A DNA stretch of 64,000 nt, from NCBI RefSeq assembly GCF_001984575.1, contig NZ_LZNS01000001.1, positions 203,969-267,968 of the forward strand, in the 5' to 3' direction. Of the stretch, positions 28,016 through 37,312 are shown one piece after another. The notes below the pieces were generated by a model. The model was not told the origin of the DNA and did no database searches. It saw only the letters and a list, made by a program, of their open reading frames with translations. This stretch comes from Streptomyces sp. MP131-18. Its GTDB lineage: Bacteria > Actinomycetota > Actinomycetes > Streptomycetales > Streptomycetaceae. Numbering within the stretch: position 1 is the stretch's first letter; the number at the start of each line of letters is the position of its first letter. The position numbers were made by a program, and so were the translations under genes.

Positions 28016-28030
28016 GAAAATGATTCTCAT
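28016..28030 (+). promoter_or_regulatory. Zur-like box of the decayed zinc locus
   Basis: GAAAATGATTCTCAT, 13 of 15 to TGAAAATGATTTTCA when the preceding base is counted. It lies between the Fur/Zur remnant (leftward) and the rpmE2-CobW remnants (rightward), where a Zur operator would be expected. Better preserved than the genes around it. Confidence 0.72.
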
Positions 28031-28155
28031 GTCTATCTAGCCGGAGCGGCGCCACATATACAGCCAGCCACGCAGGGCACTCACCCCTGCAGACCGCACC
28101 CCGGAAGGAGCGGAGGACGCACCCGGACCGGCCAACCCGTCGCCGCCCGACGTCC

Positions 28156-28354
28156 GACATCCACCCCGCCTACGCCCCCGTAGTCTTCCGCGACAAGGCT
28201 GCGGGCTTCGCGTTCCTCACCCGCTCCACACTGGTCTCCCGCACGGACACGCTCAGCCAGCCACCCCTTCTGCACCGGCCAGCTGCGCATCGTGGACTCC
28301 GCCGGCCGGGTCGAACGCTTCCGCCGCCGCTACGAACAGCGCGGGGCACGGTGA
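28156..28354 (+). pseudogene. rpmE2: rpmE2 (type B, zinc-independent ribosomal protein L31) remnant
   Basis: The N-terminal half is recognisable in one frame as [20 protein letters not shown] and LTRST; the C-terminal half in another as [20 protein letters not shown] and [11 protein letters not shown], the conserved end of L31B. About 19 residues of the middle (the EDG-TYP-DVEIS part in intact proteins) are missing and no start codon precedes DIHP, so this is genuinely dead and not just a sequencing slip. Type B L31 replaces the zinc-containing form when zinc is scarce and is a classic Zur target. Its stop overlaps the start of the CobW remnant (GTGA). Confidence 0.8.
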
Positions 28355-28808
28355 CGCTCCCCATCGTGAACGTCGCCGGGCTGCACGCCGACGCCCTGCT
28401 GCGCACGGTGCCCCGCAGCGTCGCACTCCACCACGACCTCACCACCGCGCAGGAAGGCGCGGTTCGTCGCCTCCTGCGGGAGCAAAGCGGAACCGCGGGC
28501 ACCGGGCAGGCCCCCTCGTCAACGACTGTGCCTGCTGTGCGCTCCGCGAGGAACTCCTGCCCGAGCTGGAACGGCTCGCCGAAAGGGGAGAGTTGTGCGC
28601 CCTGGCCGTCGTGGAACTGTGGGACTCCGTCGAACCACAGTCCATCGCCCAGCTCATCGGCGTCGTCATCGCTATTGACCCGGCTCTGGCCCTTCCCTAC
28701 CTGTCGAACGGCGACGACCTCGCCAAGTTCGGCCGGGCCGCCGCGAGAACCGACAACCGCACCGTCGGCGACACCTTCGCCCGCCAACTGGAGTACCCAC
28801 CGCACTAG
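28351..28808 (+). pseudogene. CobW/YciC-type GTPase (zinc metallochaperone family) remnant
   Basis: GTG start overlapping the rpmE2 stop. Shows VAGLHADALLRTVPRSVALH, then after a break at the C5 run 28511-28515 continues in another frame with LVNDCACCALREELLPELER, LAVVELWDSVEPQSIAQLI and DTFARQLEYPPH. DCACCALRE is the CxCC metal-binding motif of this family. The product would be ~152 aa against some 350-400 for intact members; the end falls about 25 bp before an IS5 remnant, which probably truncated it. The frame break alone is repairable by one C, the truncation is not. Confidence 0.8.
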
Positions 28809-28831
28809 CCAGGAGCTGTTCGGGCTTGTGA

Positions 28832-29066
28832 TCATGTGGCCGAGGTGAGGAGCTTTAGCCACATGATCGATCCGCGGAGGCGGGGTCCGGCCTCGTAGCT
28901 TTCGGGTGTCCTGTCGTAGCGGGTGGCGGGGCCGCGCCAGGCCTTGATCTTCTGGAAGAAGCATTCCACGGTGTTGTGCTGTTTGTAACGCTCGGGGTCG
29001 TAGGCGACCGGCCGTCCTCCGGCCGAGCCCTTGTTCTTCCGGTTGGCCTGCTGGTCGGTCTTCTCC
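28832..29066 (-). mobile_element. IS5-family transposase C-terminal fragment
   Basis: Minus strand reads NRKNKGSAGGRP..., RYKQHNTVECFFQKIKAWRG, PATRYDRTPESYEAGPRLRG and ends SIMWLKLLTSAT-stop at 28832. RYKQ-N-VE-F--K-WRG--TRYD is the conserved C-terminal region, with the final catalytic Glu, of one IS5 subgroup. The N-terminal two thirds are absent. The element end probably lies just left, near 28810, where the CobW remnant stops. Confidence 0.85.
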
Positions 29067-29185
29067 GATATATCTGCATTGATATGGAGCGTCTGCCGCC
29101 AGGCCCACCCCCCGGCCGACTGCGCCGCCAGCGGTTGGACCGACCGCGTCCCCCGGCTGCTCCTGCACCAATACTCTCGAGGAGC

Positions 29186-30298
29186 TCACGTGGTGAGGTG
29201 GGGGAACGCCCGACGAGTCGAGGTGAGGACCGTTCGATAGGTCGGGCCGGAGACAGCCATGGCGGTGACCAGCGTCTCGACGGCCGCCCGCAGGGCGTCC
29301 TCGCCGCGTGCCTGGCGTAACGCGGGGAGTGCGGCCTGCTGCTGGACGATGTCAGGTGAGTGTCCGTTCCATGCCGGGACCGAGGTGTGGCGTATCCGGG
29401 CGTCGTCGAGTATCCGCTCCCAGATCAGGTGCCTGTGGGGGAACGGCGGGGGGAACTCGTCTCCTCGGTCCAGCGCGGCGAGCGCGGGCGCGATCCAGTC
29501 GACCTCCGCCAGGCCCGCGGCCGTGAACGCCAGTCGGGCCGCCCATCGGGCGATCGCCTGCTGTGTCGCGGCGTCCGCCGCGGCCACCGCTTCGGCGAAC
29601 TGCCGGTCCGCGCGTACCAGATCCACCGCGGCGCCCTCCATCCGCGCCAGCGGTTCGCCGGGGCGACCGCCGCCGCGCCACAGCAGATTGCTGCGCTCCG
29701 ATCGCTTCCGCTCCACCTCCCATGCCTGGGCCTCGGAAAGTGGGCGGGTCGCGGGCCGCGGCAGTGGGCGCTGCTCGCCGGCCCACCGGTGGCTCCAGGT
29801 GGCCACGTCACTGGTCTGTCTCAGTACCGCGTCGGGAGCCGCCGGCGCCGGCCACCACTGCATCAACCAGCGCTCGATCAGCGGCTCTTCGGGCGACCGC
29901 TGGTCTGCGGCGTTCCCCGCGTCCATGCCCGTGACGCAGTGCCGTACCCGGTAGGGCACCGCGCCGAGGGCCAGCGGCCACGCCTCCTCACCGTCCCCGG
30001 CCAGCAGCACGGTGTCGTCGGACCGCGGCTCGAAGGAGACCTCGGCCACCTCCTCCCAGCCTGCACCGGGCGCCGCCGGCGCCGCCTCGTGCCGCTCCAT
30101 CCGCAGACCGACCCCGCCGAACCTGAGCCCGGTACGCACGTAGAGGAAGCCGGGGAACGCGGCACCGCACAGACCGGAGCACTGCCCCACGAACGCGTCC
30201 GACAGGTCGACCACATCCCCGGAAGCTTGCTCCGGACGGCTGTCCAGGAAGAAATGGCCGTGGTCCGCCCGTACCTCACCATCGAAGATCACACGCAT
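29186..30298 (-). CDS. Hypothetical protein, 370 aa
   Basis: Not recognised. From the ATG at 30298 (MRVIFDGEVRADHG) the frame runs to 29186; a further ATG at 30310 and an in-frame upstream start at 30430 are possible, but the upstream part is Pro/Arg-rich and unlike the rest. The protein is acidic in the first half (EEVAEVSFEPRSDDTVLLAG), then carries a Trp-rich segment IERWLMQWWPAP and an alanine-rich helical C-terminus (AIARWAARLAFTAAGLAEVD). No signal peptide, membrane segment or catalytic motif is evident. Codon use is typical for the genome. It stands alone between an IS fragment and small HTH genes. Confidence 0.6.
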   Translation of the reverse strand: MRVIFDGEVRADHGHFFLDSRPEQASGDVVDLSDAFVGQCSGLCGAAFPGFLYVRTGLRFGGVGLRMERHEAAPAAPGAGWEEVAEVSFEPRSDDTVLLAGDGEEAWPLALGAVPYRVRHCVTGMDAGNAADQRSPEEPLIERWLMQWWPAPAAPDAVLRQTSDVATWSHRWAGEQRPLPRPATRPLSEAQAWEVERKRSERSNLLWRGGGRPGEPLARMEGAAVDLVRADRQFAEAVAAADAATQQAIARWAARLAFTAAGLAEVDWIAPALAALDRGDEFPPPFPHRHLIWERILDDARIRHTSVPAWNGHSPDIVQQQAALPALRQARGEDALRAAVETLVTAMAVSGPTYRTVLTSTRRAFPHLTT

Positions 30299-30576
30299 TG
30301 TCCACACCATGAGTCTCGACAACTGGCTGGCGCCATTCTGGTGGGGCACACCGACAGTCGCCTTCGGCGCCGCCCACGCCGGTGGTGGAGTGGCTCCCGA
30401 GCCGTCCCGTGGGCGGTTGCGACGCGACACGGGCGCGAGCGCGGACGACGGGCCGGGGGTCAGCCGCCGGATCGGGCGTCGCAGGTGTCATACGCCATGG
30501 AGGCCCGGGGTCGTACCCCCCACCGGCCAGGGTGCAGGGTGCGTTGCGCAGGTCAACGCGTCGAGCACTCGACGCC

Positions 30577-30750
30577 TCACCGCCAACCGCGCACGAGGTC
30601 GTCAGCAAAGGCCACCAGGCGCGGCTCCAGAACTCGAACTTCCGGAGCCGCCGCTGAGACGAACTCGATCGGGCGCAGCGCGGACCCGCGGGCAGCAGAC
30701 AACGCCGCCGACTGAAACTCCGCCTCAGTCGTGAGTTCCGGTTCCGCCAT
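30577..30750 (-). CDS. Small hypothetical protein, 57 aa
   Basis: ATG at 30750 opens MAEPELTTEAEFQSAALSAA and the frame ends at 30577 with DDLVRGWR. Its start overlaps the restored 3' end of the HTH gene upstream, as in a coupled pair. Acidic then basic composition, one probable helix (VLEPRLVAFADDLVRGW). Not recognised; kept because it is coding-like and placed directly downstream of an HTH gene. Confidence 0.4.
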   Translation of the reverse strand: MAEPELTTEAEFQSAALSAARGSALRPIEFVSAAAPEVRVLEPRLVAFADDLVRGWR

Positions 30751-31035
30751 TGTCGACCTGTCCGAGTTCGACTCCGAGCAGACGCCGCAGGTCTGCGGTG
30801 ACCACGCGATAAGAGCGCCCCAGCCTCAGGGCCCGGCGGGGTACTCCCCGCGGCGTGCGAGGTCATATCCGGTGCTGCGGGTCAGCGCGAGCGCACGGTT
30901 CACGGTCTTCAGGTCGATGGCGGGCGGGAGAGCGCGCAACTCCTCCTCGGACATCGGCGCCCGCTCGCGGGCGGAACTCCTAGCCATGGCGCGCAAATCC
31001 TCTCTCCAGTCCAGCAGGGCCGGCATATGTAGCAT
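30725..31035 (-). pseudogene. Helix-turn-helix DNA-binding protein, frame broken once
   Basis: First frame: MSEEELRALPPAIDLKTVNR, then ALTRSTGYDLARRGEYPAGP, a helix-turn-helix of the excisionase/AlpA-like kind. That frame stops at 30829. Adding one base to the G3 run at 30829-30831 gives LRLGRSYRVVTADLRRLLGV, exactly the wing and C-terminal helix such proteins have, ending at 30725. Starts at 31035 or 30987 are possible. In integrative elements these proteins control excision or transfer; no integrase lies beside this one. Confidence 0.6.
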
Positions 31036-31280
31036 GCGAACGGGGGCTCCGCCCCGGCGACTGCCCGGAGCGGGCCCGGTGCTTCTCACACGTCTCTCAC
31101 GGACTCACGAGAACGCCCATGGCCCAGCCGGGCAAAAGACCGGACAGCACGGGCCCTGACCTGCGACACCGGACGCACCGCACACGCCCCTCCCTCGTCC
31201 GACCGCTGTGGCTCATGTCGGAACCACAAGGCGCAGCGGAACATGCCGATCGGTCGGCAGATCCATGGAAAATCGGGGAT

Positions 31281-34200
31281 TCACTTCCACCAATCGCCCA
31301 CCGTATGCATGGCTTTGAGGAAAGAGCGGGGCACAGCTGCGCTTTCCGGAAGGGACGGGGCTGCCGCAGTCGACAGCAACGCGAGGTCCCGGACGACAAG
31401 CGGCCGGGGTATGCGTGACAGTGTGCGTATGGCGCGGTCCACGAAGGACACGTCAACGGTGCCAGAGGCGATCCCCTCTCGCAGGGCTGGCAGGTGCTCT
31501 CGCAGCAAACCCTGCCGTCCCTCCGGCAGACGGATCCTGGTAATCGCGTCCAACGTCCTTGCCACCGCTTCCGGGCTATCAGCGGCACTGCGCACGACAG
31601 GAAACAGGGCCGCCGCGCGACGCTTGTCCTGCGTGATTGTCTCTGCTGTATCCAGGGCGGATTTAAGGAGTACGCCGCGCCGCAGGGCCTCGGTATGACG
31701 GGCGAGTGCGCACAGCAAGAGGATCCGCTTCTCGGGATCGTCGACCGCCGCGATTAGGGAACCGAGCTGCGACATCCGGGGAGGGGGGAGGGGTGGCAGG
31801 TCCTTCCGGAGCAGATCGAGCAGCCCGTCCGTCGCGTGGCCCGTTGCGGGATCCGCTCGCGCTGTTCGCAGCACCTCCTCCCACAACCGGTCCGGGCTGA
31901 AGTGTGGTGCGGCTGCGGTGATCAGGGCCCCGAGGGCGGTGAGGCGGTGCCGGGCGGATTTGATTTCCACAACGACCTGCTCGGCATCTCCGAGGAACTC
32001 CGGGGGAAGGTCCCCGATGAGGGGCGGCAGTTCCTCCGGCTCCAGCGCTTTCCGCTGGAGTAGGAATTGCACAATTCGGCTCCGGTCCCGGGTCGGCAGT
32101 CGGTGCAGGGCTTTGCGCCGCTCGGACTGACTTCGATGTGCGAGCGCCACCGCCGCCGCATGGAGCAGCCGGTCGCGGTCTTGGTCGTTTACTAGTCGTG
32201 CCAAGTCGATGACGGGGCCGGGCCCCACGCCTGGACCACCCGCGAGGGCAGTATCTGTCAACGGCTTCAGGAAGGACGCGAAACGCTGGGCGTCGATATG
32301 CCGACGCACGGTTTCAGCGGCGGCCACACAGGAGGGGAAGGGTAACTCCTGTACTCGACGCAGTACGTCTTCGACCTCGTCGGCGCCGACCAGGGGCATC
32401 ACCGCCTGGAGTCTGGACGGGGTGGGATTGCGGCCAAGGGCGTCGTTCAGCAGTAAGGACCGCGTTTTCGGAGCCAAGATGGGGAAGACCCTGGTCACTT
32501 CGTCGGCAAGCAGGTGCCGGAATCGTCCCGGGTCGGAGTCGGGTTGGTTCTCGGACGCCCGCATCCAATCGACGGCGTCTGCGACGTATTGGGCAGGGAG
32601 CCGCGATACCAGGCGAACCAACAGCCACGGGCGAAGCCATGGTTGGGTCTGTTCTGCGGTTACCCACAGCAGTCTGACGAGATCCTCAGTCAGCCGGTGC
32701 GGGAATGCGTCGAACAGGGCCTCAACAGAGGGAATCGAGAATGGGCTCATCAACCAGCCGTGGTGCGGCGAATTCGCCATGGAGATTCTACGGAGCAGCG
32801 GGATGGCGCACTCACGGATCAGCTGCTCCTTGTCCATGGCTGTTGACAGCATGCCGGGTGCGGCGCCGATTCCGCCGAGGATCGCCAGCTGCTCCTCGGG
32901 GTCGATGGGCCCGAGCGTCCTGCGCTGTTCGTCCTCGACGTGCTGTCTCAACTCGGGCGGGAGCGGGAGCTGCGCCAATCGTTGCAGGTCTGTGGCACGG
33001 CGCATGGGCTGTGGCTCGTTGACGATCTCAGTCAGCGCATAGCGTCCGAGCAGGGCACAGTACTGCTGTGACGCCCGCTGAACGCAGGTCGTGAACGCTT
33101 GCCGCCGGGCGCCTTCATCGGCGAACTGCGACATCCGCGCGGTCGCGGCTTCGACCGTTCCGTCCGCGAGGGGCACGCCGCTGCGGCGGAGAAAGGACAG
33201 CACTTCCATGTCGCCGAGTCGGCCCGGGCGGAACACGAGATCGCCCTCAAGGTCGGCGAGGACGGGTTCGGAGGCGTCCACCATCGCGTCACTCAGCGCA
33301 CTGGCCCTGGGACGGACATCGTCGATCACTTGGGCGCATTCCAGAGCCTCGCTGAGCAACACATTTAGTGCTTCGCCACAGTGGCAAGCAGCCAGAGCGG
33401 TGAGTACAGCGGCCCGGCCAGGGGGGGTGAGACGACGCGCGTGCCGCAGGAGGCGCTGAACGGAGTGCGAGGACTCTTCGCAACCGTCGGCGATGAGCAT
33501 GTGGGCGCGGAAGAGCAATGCCGCGATCCGGTCGTCATCTTCCGCCTCTCCCAGGGTGCTGTGCAAGACCGCCCGGACCTTTTCTGGAAGAGCAACCGCG
33601 AGTTCCTCCGAGTCCATTGGTGGCATGGCCATCAGATCGCGGTACACGGCGCTCGGTAGATCCGCGCGGGACTTCTCCACCCATGGCCGGGCCTCGGCCA
33701 AGAGGCTGTACCGGACTTGCGGAGTGACGAGAGCCAACTCCATTAGCAGCGGCCCGCGTTCCTCCGGAGGCGCGAACTCCGCAAGCGCGAACCGCGCCCG
33801 CACCGCATGGCTGACGCTCGCGATATCACCCTGCCGAGCACGAGCTTCCGCGACTGCTGCATGAGCGTCCGCATCCGGAAGACGCCGGGCAAGCGCGCTC
33901 AGAGCGCGGATCGCGATCAAAGGATCCGGAGTCCGCCGGGCCAGCTGGACCGCGCGGGACAGCAGGTCATCCGGCAGATGGCCGGCCATCAGCACCAGCG
34001 CACGGCCGCGTCGCACACCGTCGTCGTCCCTGGCACAGGCATCCACGGCCTCCCGTGCGAGCGCGAGCCGTTCGTCCTGCGGTAAACGGGCACTCAGCGC
34101 CGCGAGGGCGATCGCCCGTGGGCAGGGAACCTCCAGAACCCGGGCCATGGCCACCGCGCGCCGGACTGACTGCCCCCGCAGGTGAGGACTCAGACCTGCC

Positions 34201-34328
34201 AGCGTCGCAGACCGGTTGGCCGTCGCCCGTACGGTGGCCGTAATGGCCACGCACTCGTCGAGCCATTCAGGGCCGACGGCTTCGGCCAGCCGTACCACGG
34301 CAGCAGAGCGCCGTTGGTCATAGGTCAT
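31281..34328 (-). CDS. Large helical-repeat protein, probable sensor part of the trypsin-STAND system
   Basis: 1015 aa built almost wholly of Ala/Leu/Arg-rich helix pairs spaced ~35-40 residues, for example LAALSARLPQDERLALAREA, ALVLMAGHLPDDLLSRAVQL and RALSALARRLPDADAHAAVA, resembling HEAT/ARM-type solenoids. No enzyme motif seen. The ATG at 34328 overlaps the STAND stop by ATGA. The frame remains protein-like upstream of this ATG (RPSAAQALALCRRMTYDQRR), which suggests that one base is missing near 34360-34400 and that the repeats are really the C-terminus of the STAND protein. In STAND proteins such repeats recognise the trigger and hold the ATPase off. Confidence 0.75.
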   Translation of the reverse strand: MTYDQRRSAAVVRLAEAVGPEWLDECVAITATVRATANRSATLAGLSPHLRGQSVRRAVAMARVLEVPCPRAIALAALSARLPQDERLALAREAVDACARDDDGVRRGRALVLMAGHLPDDLLSRAVQLARRTPDPLIAIRALSALARRLPDADAHAAVAEARARQGDIASVSHAVRARFALAEFAPPEERGPLLMELALVTPQVRYSLLAEARPWVEKSRADLPSAVYRDLMAMPPMDSEELAVALPEKVRAVLHSTLGEAEDDDRIAALLFRAHMLIADGCEESSHSVQRLLRHARRLTPPGRAAVLTALAACHCGEALNVLLSEALECAQVIDDVRPRASALSDAMVDASEPVLADLEGDLVFRPGRLGDMEVLSFLRRSGVPLADGTVEAATARMSQFADEGARRQAFTTCVQRASQQYCALLGRYALTEIVNEPQPMRRATDLQRLAQLPLPPELRQHVEDEQRRTLGPIDPEEQLAILGGIGAAPGMLSTAMDKEQLIRECAIPLLRRISMANSPHHGWLMSPFSIPSVEALFDAFPHRLTEDLVRLLWVTAEQTQPWLRPWLLVRLVSRLPAQYVADAVDWMRASENQPDSDPGRFRHLLADEVTRVFPILAPKTRSLLLNDALGRNPTPSRLQAVMPLVGADEVEDVLRRVQELPFPSCVAAAETVRRHIDAQRFASFLKPLTDTALAGGPGVGPGPVIDLARLVNDQDRDRLLHAAAVALAHRSQSERRKALHRLPTRDRSRIVQFLLQRKALEPEELPPLIGDLPPEFLGDAEQVVVEIKSARHRLTALGALITAAAPHFSPDRLWEEVLRTARADPATGHATDGLLDLLRKDLPPLPPPRMSQLGSLIAAVDDPEKRILLLCALARHTEALRRGVLLKSALDTAETITQDKRRAAALFPVVRSAADSPEAVARTLDAITRIRLPEGRQGLLREHLPALREGIASGTVDVSFVDRAIRTLSRIPRPLVVRDLALLSTAAAPSLPESAAVPRSFLKAMHTVGDWWK

Positions 34329-36550
34329 ACGGCGGCACAGCGCCAGGGCCTGCGCGGCGGAAGGACGCTCGCACGCACGGCCGCGCCCAGCAGCGCCACA
34401 GGCATGCCGTCGCTCCGGGCAGCGACGCTGGCGCGGGCGAGGGCGCTGAGGAAGCGCACCTCGAACGCCCGCTCGTCGCTCCGCGTCTCGGCCCGCCGCC
34501 AGGCGCGCTCGCTGTCGTTGAGGAAGGTGCTGTCGCCGCCGTCCAGGGCCTGGCAGGCGCGCAGCCAGCCACCGTCAAGGAGGGCATAGAGATCCTCGTC
34601 GGGCGCCATCGCCCGCTCCAAATGCGCACCGTGAAAACGGACGGCATAGGGCGGGAGCGCGATCGTTCCCTTCCGTGCCTGCGCCAGCGCGCGTCTGCCG
34701 TGTGCCAGGAACCGTTCGTCCCAGGTGTCGCGTTCGGCCTGCCCCATCGAGTCACGGAAGTACATGCCGAGTCGCGGGTGGGAGTAGACGAAACCGGTGT
34801 CCTTGCCGTTACCGATGACAAAACGTCCCACGTCCGTAGTCAAGGCCCGCAGTCTGAGCCAGGACAGCGGCCGGGGCATGATGTCCGCGAGGTCGTCGTG
34901 GCCGAGCGGGCCGAGCGCGCAGGCCAGGACGTTCAGGAAATCCTCGAGATCCTGCCGTTCGGCGGCGGAGTTGCGATGGCGCTCACGCCACTGCCGTTCT
35001 TGCTCGTCCCACCAGCGGCTGAAGTACCCGGCCAGCCCCTTGCTGATCGAGGGAAGCTCGTCCGCGCTGATCGCCGCGGCGCGCTCGCCATAGGGCAGCA
35101 AGGCCTCGACGTAGAGCCGGACGAGCAGGGGATCGCCCTCGCTGAGCCGGTAGAGTTCGCTGACGACATCCACATTGGTGGCCAGGCTGGCAAGGGGGTT
35201 GCCCATGGCATGCAGCACCTGGCGCACCCCGTCCCTGTCCATGGGAGGCAACGGCAGGCTGACGGCCAGTGAGTCCCAGTTCAGGCGGGTCAGCCAGCCC
35301 GTGCTGTCCGCGTCGCCGGCCAGATGGCGAGCAGAGGCCAGCACCCGTACACCCTGCCCGGGCGCCGCGGGGAAGAGGTCGGGGCCCGGCTGCCAATCGG
35401 TCGCCTCGTCCAATCCGTCCATCACGACCAGCAGGGAGCGCCCGTCGGGGGGGGCGGGCGTCGCAGATAGCCGAGGCACGTCTCCTTCCACTGCTCGGCC
35501 GACATGTCCGTGATGGCGGGCGGTTCCCCGTACACCTCACCCAGTTGGTTCGCCAGAGCCGAGAAAACGACCCCCGCCTGGGCGGTGTTGAAACGGATGC
35601 TCACCGGAACGACGACCACGTGCGCCCGTTCCTGCCGCATCACCACCTGGGCCCAGCGCACCAGCAGCGCCGACTTACCGCGCCCAGCTTCTGCCGCGAC
35701 CAACGCGTAGGGCGCCGCCTGCGGATCCGCCAGCCACGCAGTGAGCTCGTTCATTTGCGGGTCTCGACCACCGAAGGGCACTGGTGCGCCTTCCCGGCCC
35801 AAATACTCCACAAGGAAATTCTCGATCCGCCCCGCGTAGCCAGCGCTCATCCCCATCAGGCCGGCCAGCAACGGGGATACCGCGTCAGCAGCCTCCCGCC
35901 AGCGGTGGTCCCGGCGGTGAAAGGCGTCATGCGCAACGACAATCTCGGGGTGAAGGTCACGCAACACTCCGACGGGCACCCCCCAGCCCCCGGTCGGCTG
36001 GGCAGCATCACGCGTCGTTTTCAGCACACCGCACACGCCCATGGTCCGCAGATTGAGCAGCGGCCCCCCGCTCATGCCCGGCACCGCCTGCCCGCCGCCT
36101 AACTTGAGCAGCCCGTCGCCGACCCCATGCACGCCCTCGTAAGTGAAGGTGACCGGCTCCACCTCCGCGGCGTCCCGCGACCAAGTGCGGGTATACCCGC
36201 AGCCCGCAGCCGTGTATGCGGTCCTCCAAGCGTGGCTCGATATGGTCAAGCCGCACACAGGGGTGGTCTCCGCTCCCGACTGTGAGGATGGCCAAGTCCG
36301 GGTAGGGATACGGGCCGAAGAGTGGCCCAGCGTCGGTCACCGGATGCACTGCGATGAGCCTGGCCTGCCCCGCGCCTCCCTGCCACTCTGCCCAAAGCGA
36401 CGCCCCGGCATCCGCGCCACTTACGACATGGGCACAGGTCAAAATCGTGCCCGGAGCCACGAAGAAGCCCGTACCGCCAGCCGCCCCGGCCCCGCTGATC
36501 CGGACTAGACAGTCACCCAGCAGTCGTCTGATTCCCGACGTTCCCGGCAC
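34325..36550 (-). CDS. Trypsin-like protease fused to a STAND-type P-loop ATPase (two frame breaks)
   Basis: Read through two breaks this is about 740 aa. GTG start at 36550. Protease part: GTGFFVAPGTILTCAHVVSG (catalytic His), YPDLAILTV (Asp), QAVPGMSGGPLLNLR (Ser in GMSGGP). ATPase part: VPFGGRDPQMNELTAWL, ALVAAEAGRGKSALLVRW (Walker A GRGKS) and, after the second break, SLLVVMDGLDEATDW (Walker B MDGLDE). Break 1 is a 7-bp tandem duplication at 36198-36211; removing one copy restores HGCGYTRTWSRD. Break 2 is the G8 run at 35447-35454, repaired by one base. The order Trypco1, trypsin-STAND, repeats matches NTP-dependent conflict systems described for multicellular bacteria, where the ATPase senses a threat and the protease is the effector. 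Confidence 0.82.
36198..36211 (-). repeat. 7-bp tandem duplication that breaks the protease frame
   Basis: GGCTGCG occurs twice in direct succession on the minus strand. Seven bases shift the frame; deletion of one unit restores a continuous trypsin fold between the Asp and Ser motifs. Such a repeat can expand and contract by slippage, so it might be a reversible switch, or a one-time mutation. Confidence 0.7.
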
Positions 36551-36866
36551 CGCTCTCCCACTCCAGCGTAACCTTCAGCGACGCCTTACTGCCGCTGTCC
36601 ACGAAGACGCTCACGAGACTGCCCCCCTTCACCCCCAACTCGAGACCGAACTCGACCACGGCCTTCGAAGGCTTGATCCTCTCCAGGCTGGCGACGATCA
36701 CAGCCCCGACGCCCTCCAGCGCCTCGCCAACGGCTTCGAGGGACAGCAACCGATCGAACCCGACATCCTGCGGGCCTCGCGGAGAGGCCCCGTCCAACTG
36801 CTGAACCCTCGCCATCATGAGCTTCCCGTTGGGGAGCTCAATGTCCACGGTCTTCTCTTCCGCCAC
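36513..36866 (-). CDS. Trypco1-type (CU044_2847 family) protein
   Basis: 117 aa from the GTG at 36866 (VAEEKTVDIELPNGKLMMAR), preceded by GAGGGGG. The pattern fits the trypsin-co-occurring domain 1: an N-terminal beta strand with EL-NG, a helical middle (FDRLLSLEAVGEALEGVGAV), then PSKAVVEFGLELGVKGGSL and a closing strand KVTLEWES. Proteins of this type are encoded next to trypsin-like proteases and STAND ATPases in conflict systems; their molecular job is not known. It overlaps the start of the protease-STAND gene by 38 bp, so the two are co-translated. Confidence 0.85.
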   Translation of the reverse strand: MAEEKTVDIELPNGKLMMARVQQLDGASPRGPQDVGFDRLLSLEAVGEALEGVGAVIVASLERIKPSKAVVEFGLELGVKGGSLVSVFVDSGSKASLKVTLEWESGAGNVGNQTTAG

Positions 36867-37042
36867 GCCTAGTACCCCCTCGCCAGCGCGTGCCGCAATT
36901 CTGCCGCCTGCGCGTCCGGTTGACCAACCAAGGGTGACTGTAACTCCGGCACTTCTGAGGAGCGGTCCCGTCACCGCGACCGGCACGGTGACAGGGAACG
37001 CTTCGGTGACGGCACCTCGTGGGCGAGGGCGGCCGGTCGTGA

Positions 37043-37312
37043 GTGCAGTGCCCGGCTCGGTGGTGCCGGTGTGGAAGGAAGGGCTCGACGCCGACGTGCT
37101 GGCGCCGGACTATGGGCGGATCATGGCTGTTGTGGCCGACCGGGGCGGGGAGGCGGTGGATTGCCGACAGCTCGCCGCGGCGCTCGGTCTGGCTGTGGTC
37201 CCGGGAAACTCGGGGGGTGCGGTCGAAGGCCAAGCGCCTGGCGGCCCCGGGGCCGCGGCTCGAAGTGGGCGGAGGAGCGGGCCCAGCCGGTCTCCTCACC
37301 ACGACGAATAGA
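37043..37312 (+). pseudogene. Degraded small DNA-binding-like ORF
   Basis: VVPVWKEGLDADVLAPDYGR, IMAVVADRGGEAVDCRQLAA and ALGLAVVPG read as a compact helical domain, continued in another frame by GVRSKAKRLAA. The layout (helices followed by a basic RSKAKRL helix) resembles a winged helix, but I cannot name the family. The frame is broken in the run of six Gs near 37215 and the 3' part is ragged. Confidence 0.35.

Noticed and set aside
27729..28160. 143-codon minus-strand ORF over the zinc locus
   Set aside because: Its residues are a shifted reading of the Fur/Zur remnant and of the Zur box region; no protein features of its own.
29186..30430. Longer 414-aa form of the hypothetical protein
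   Set aside because: The added 44 residues are Pro/Arg-rich, poorly matched in codon pattern, and lie upstream of two ATGs that begin the coherent part.
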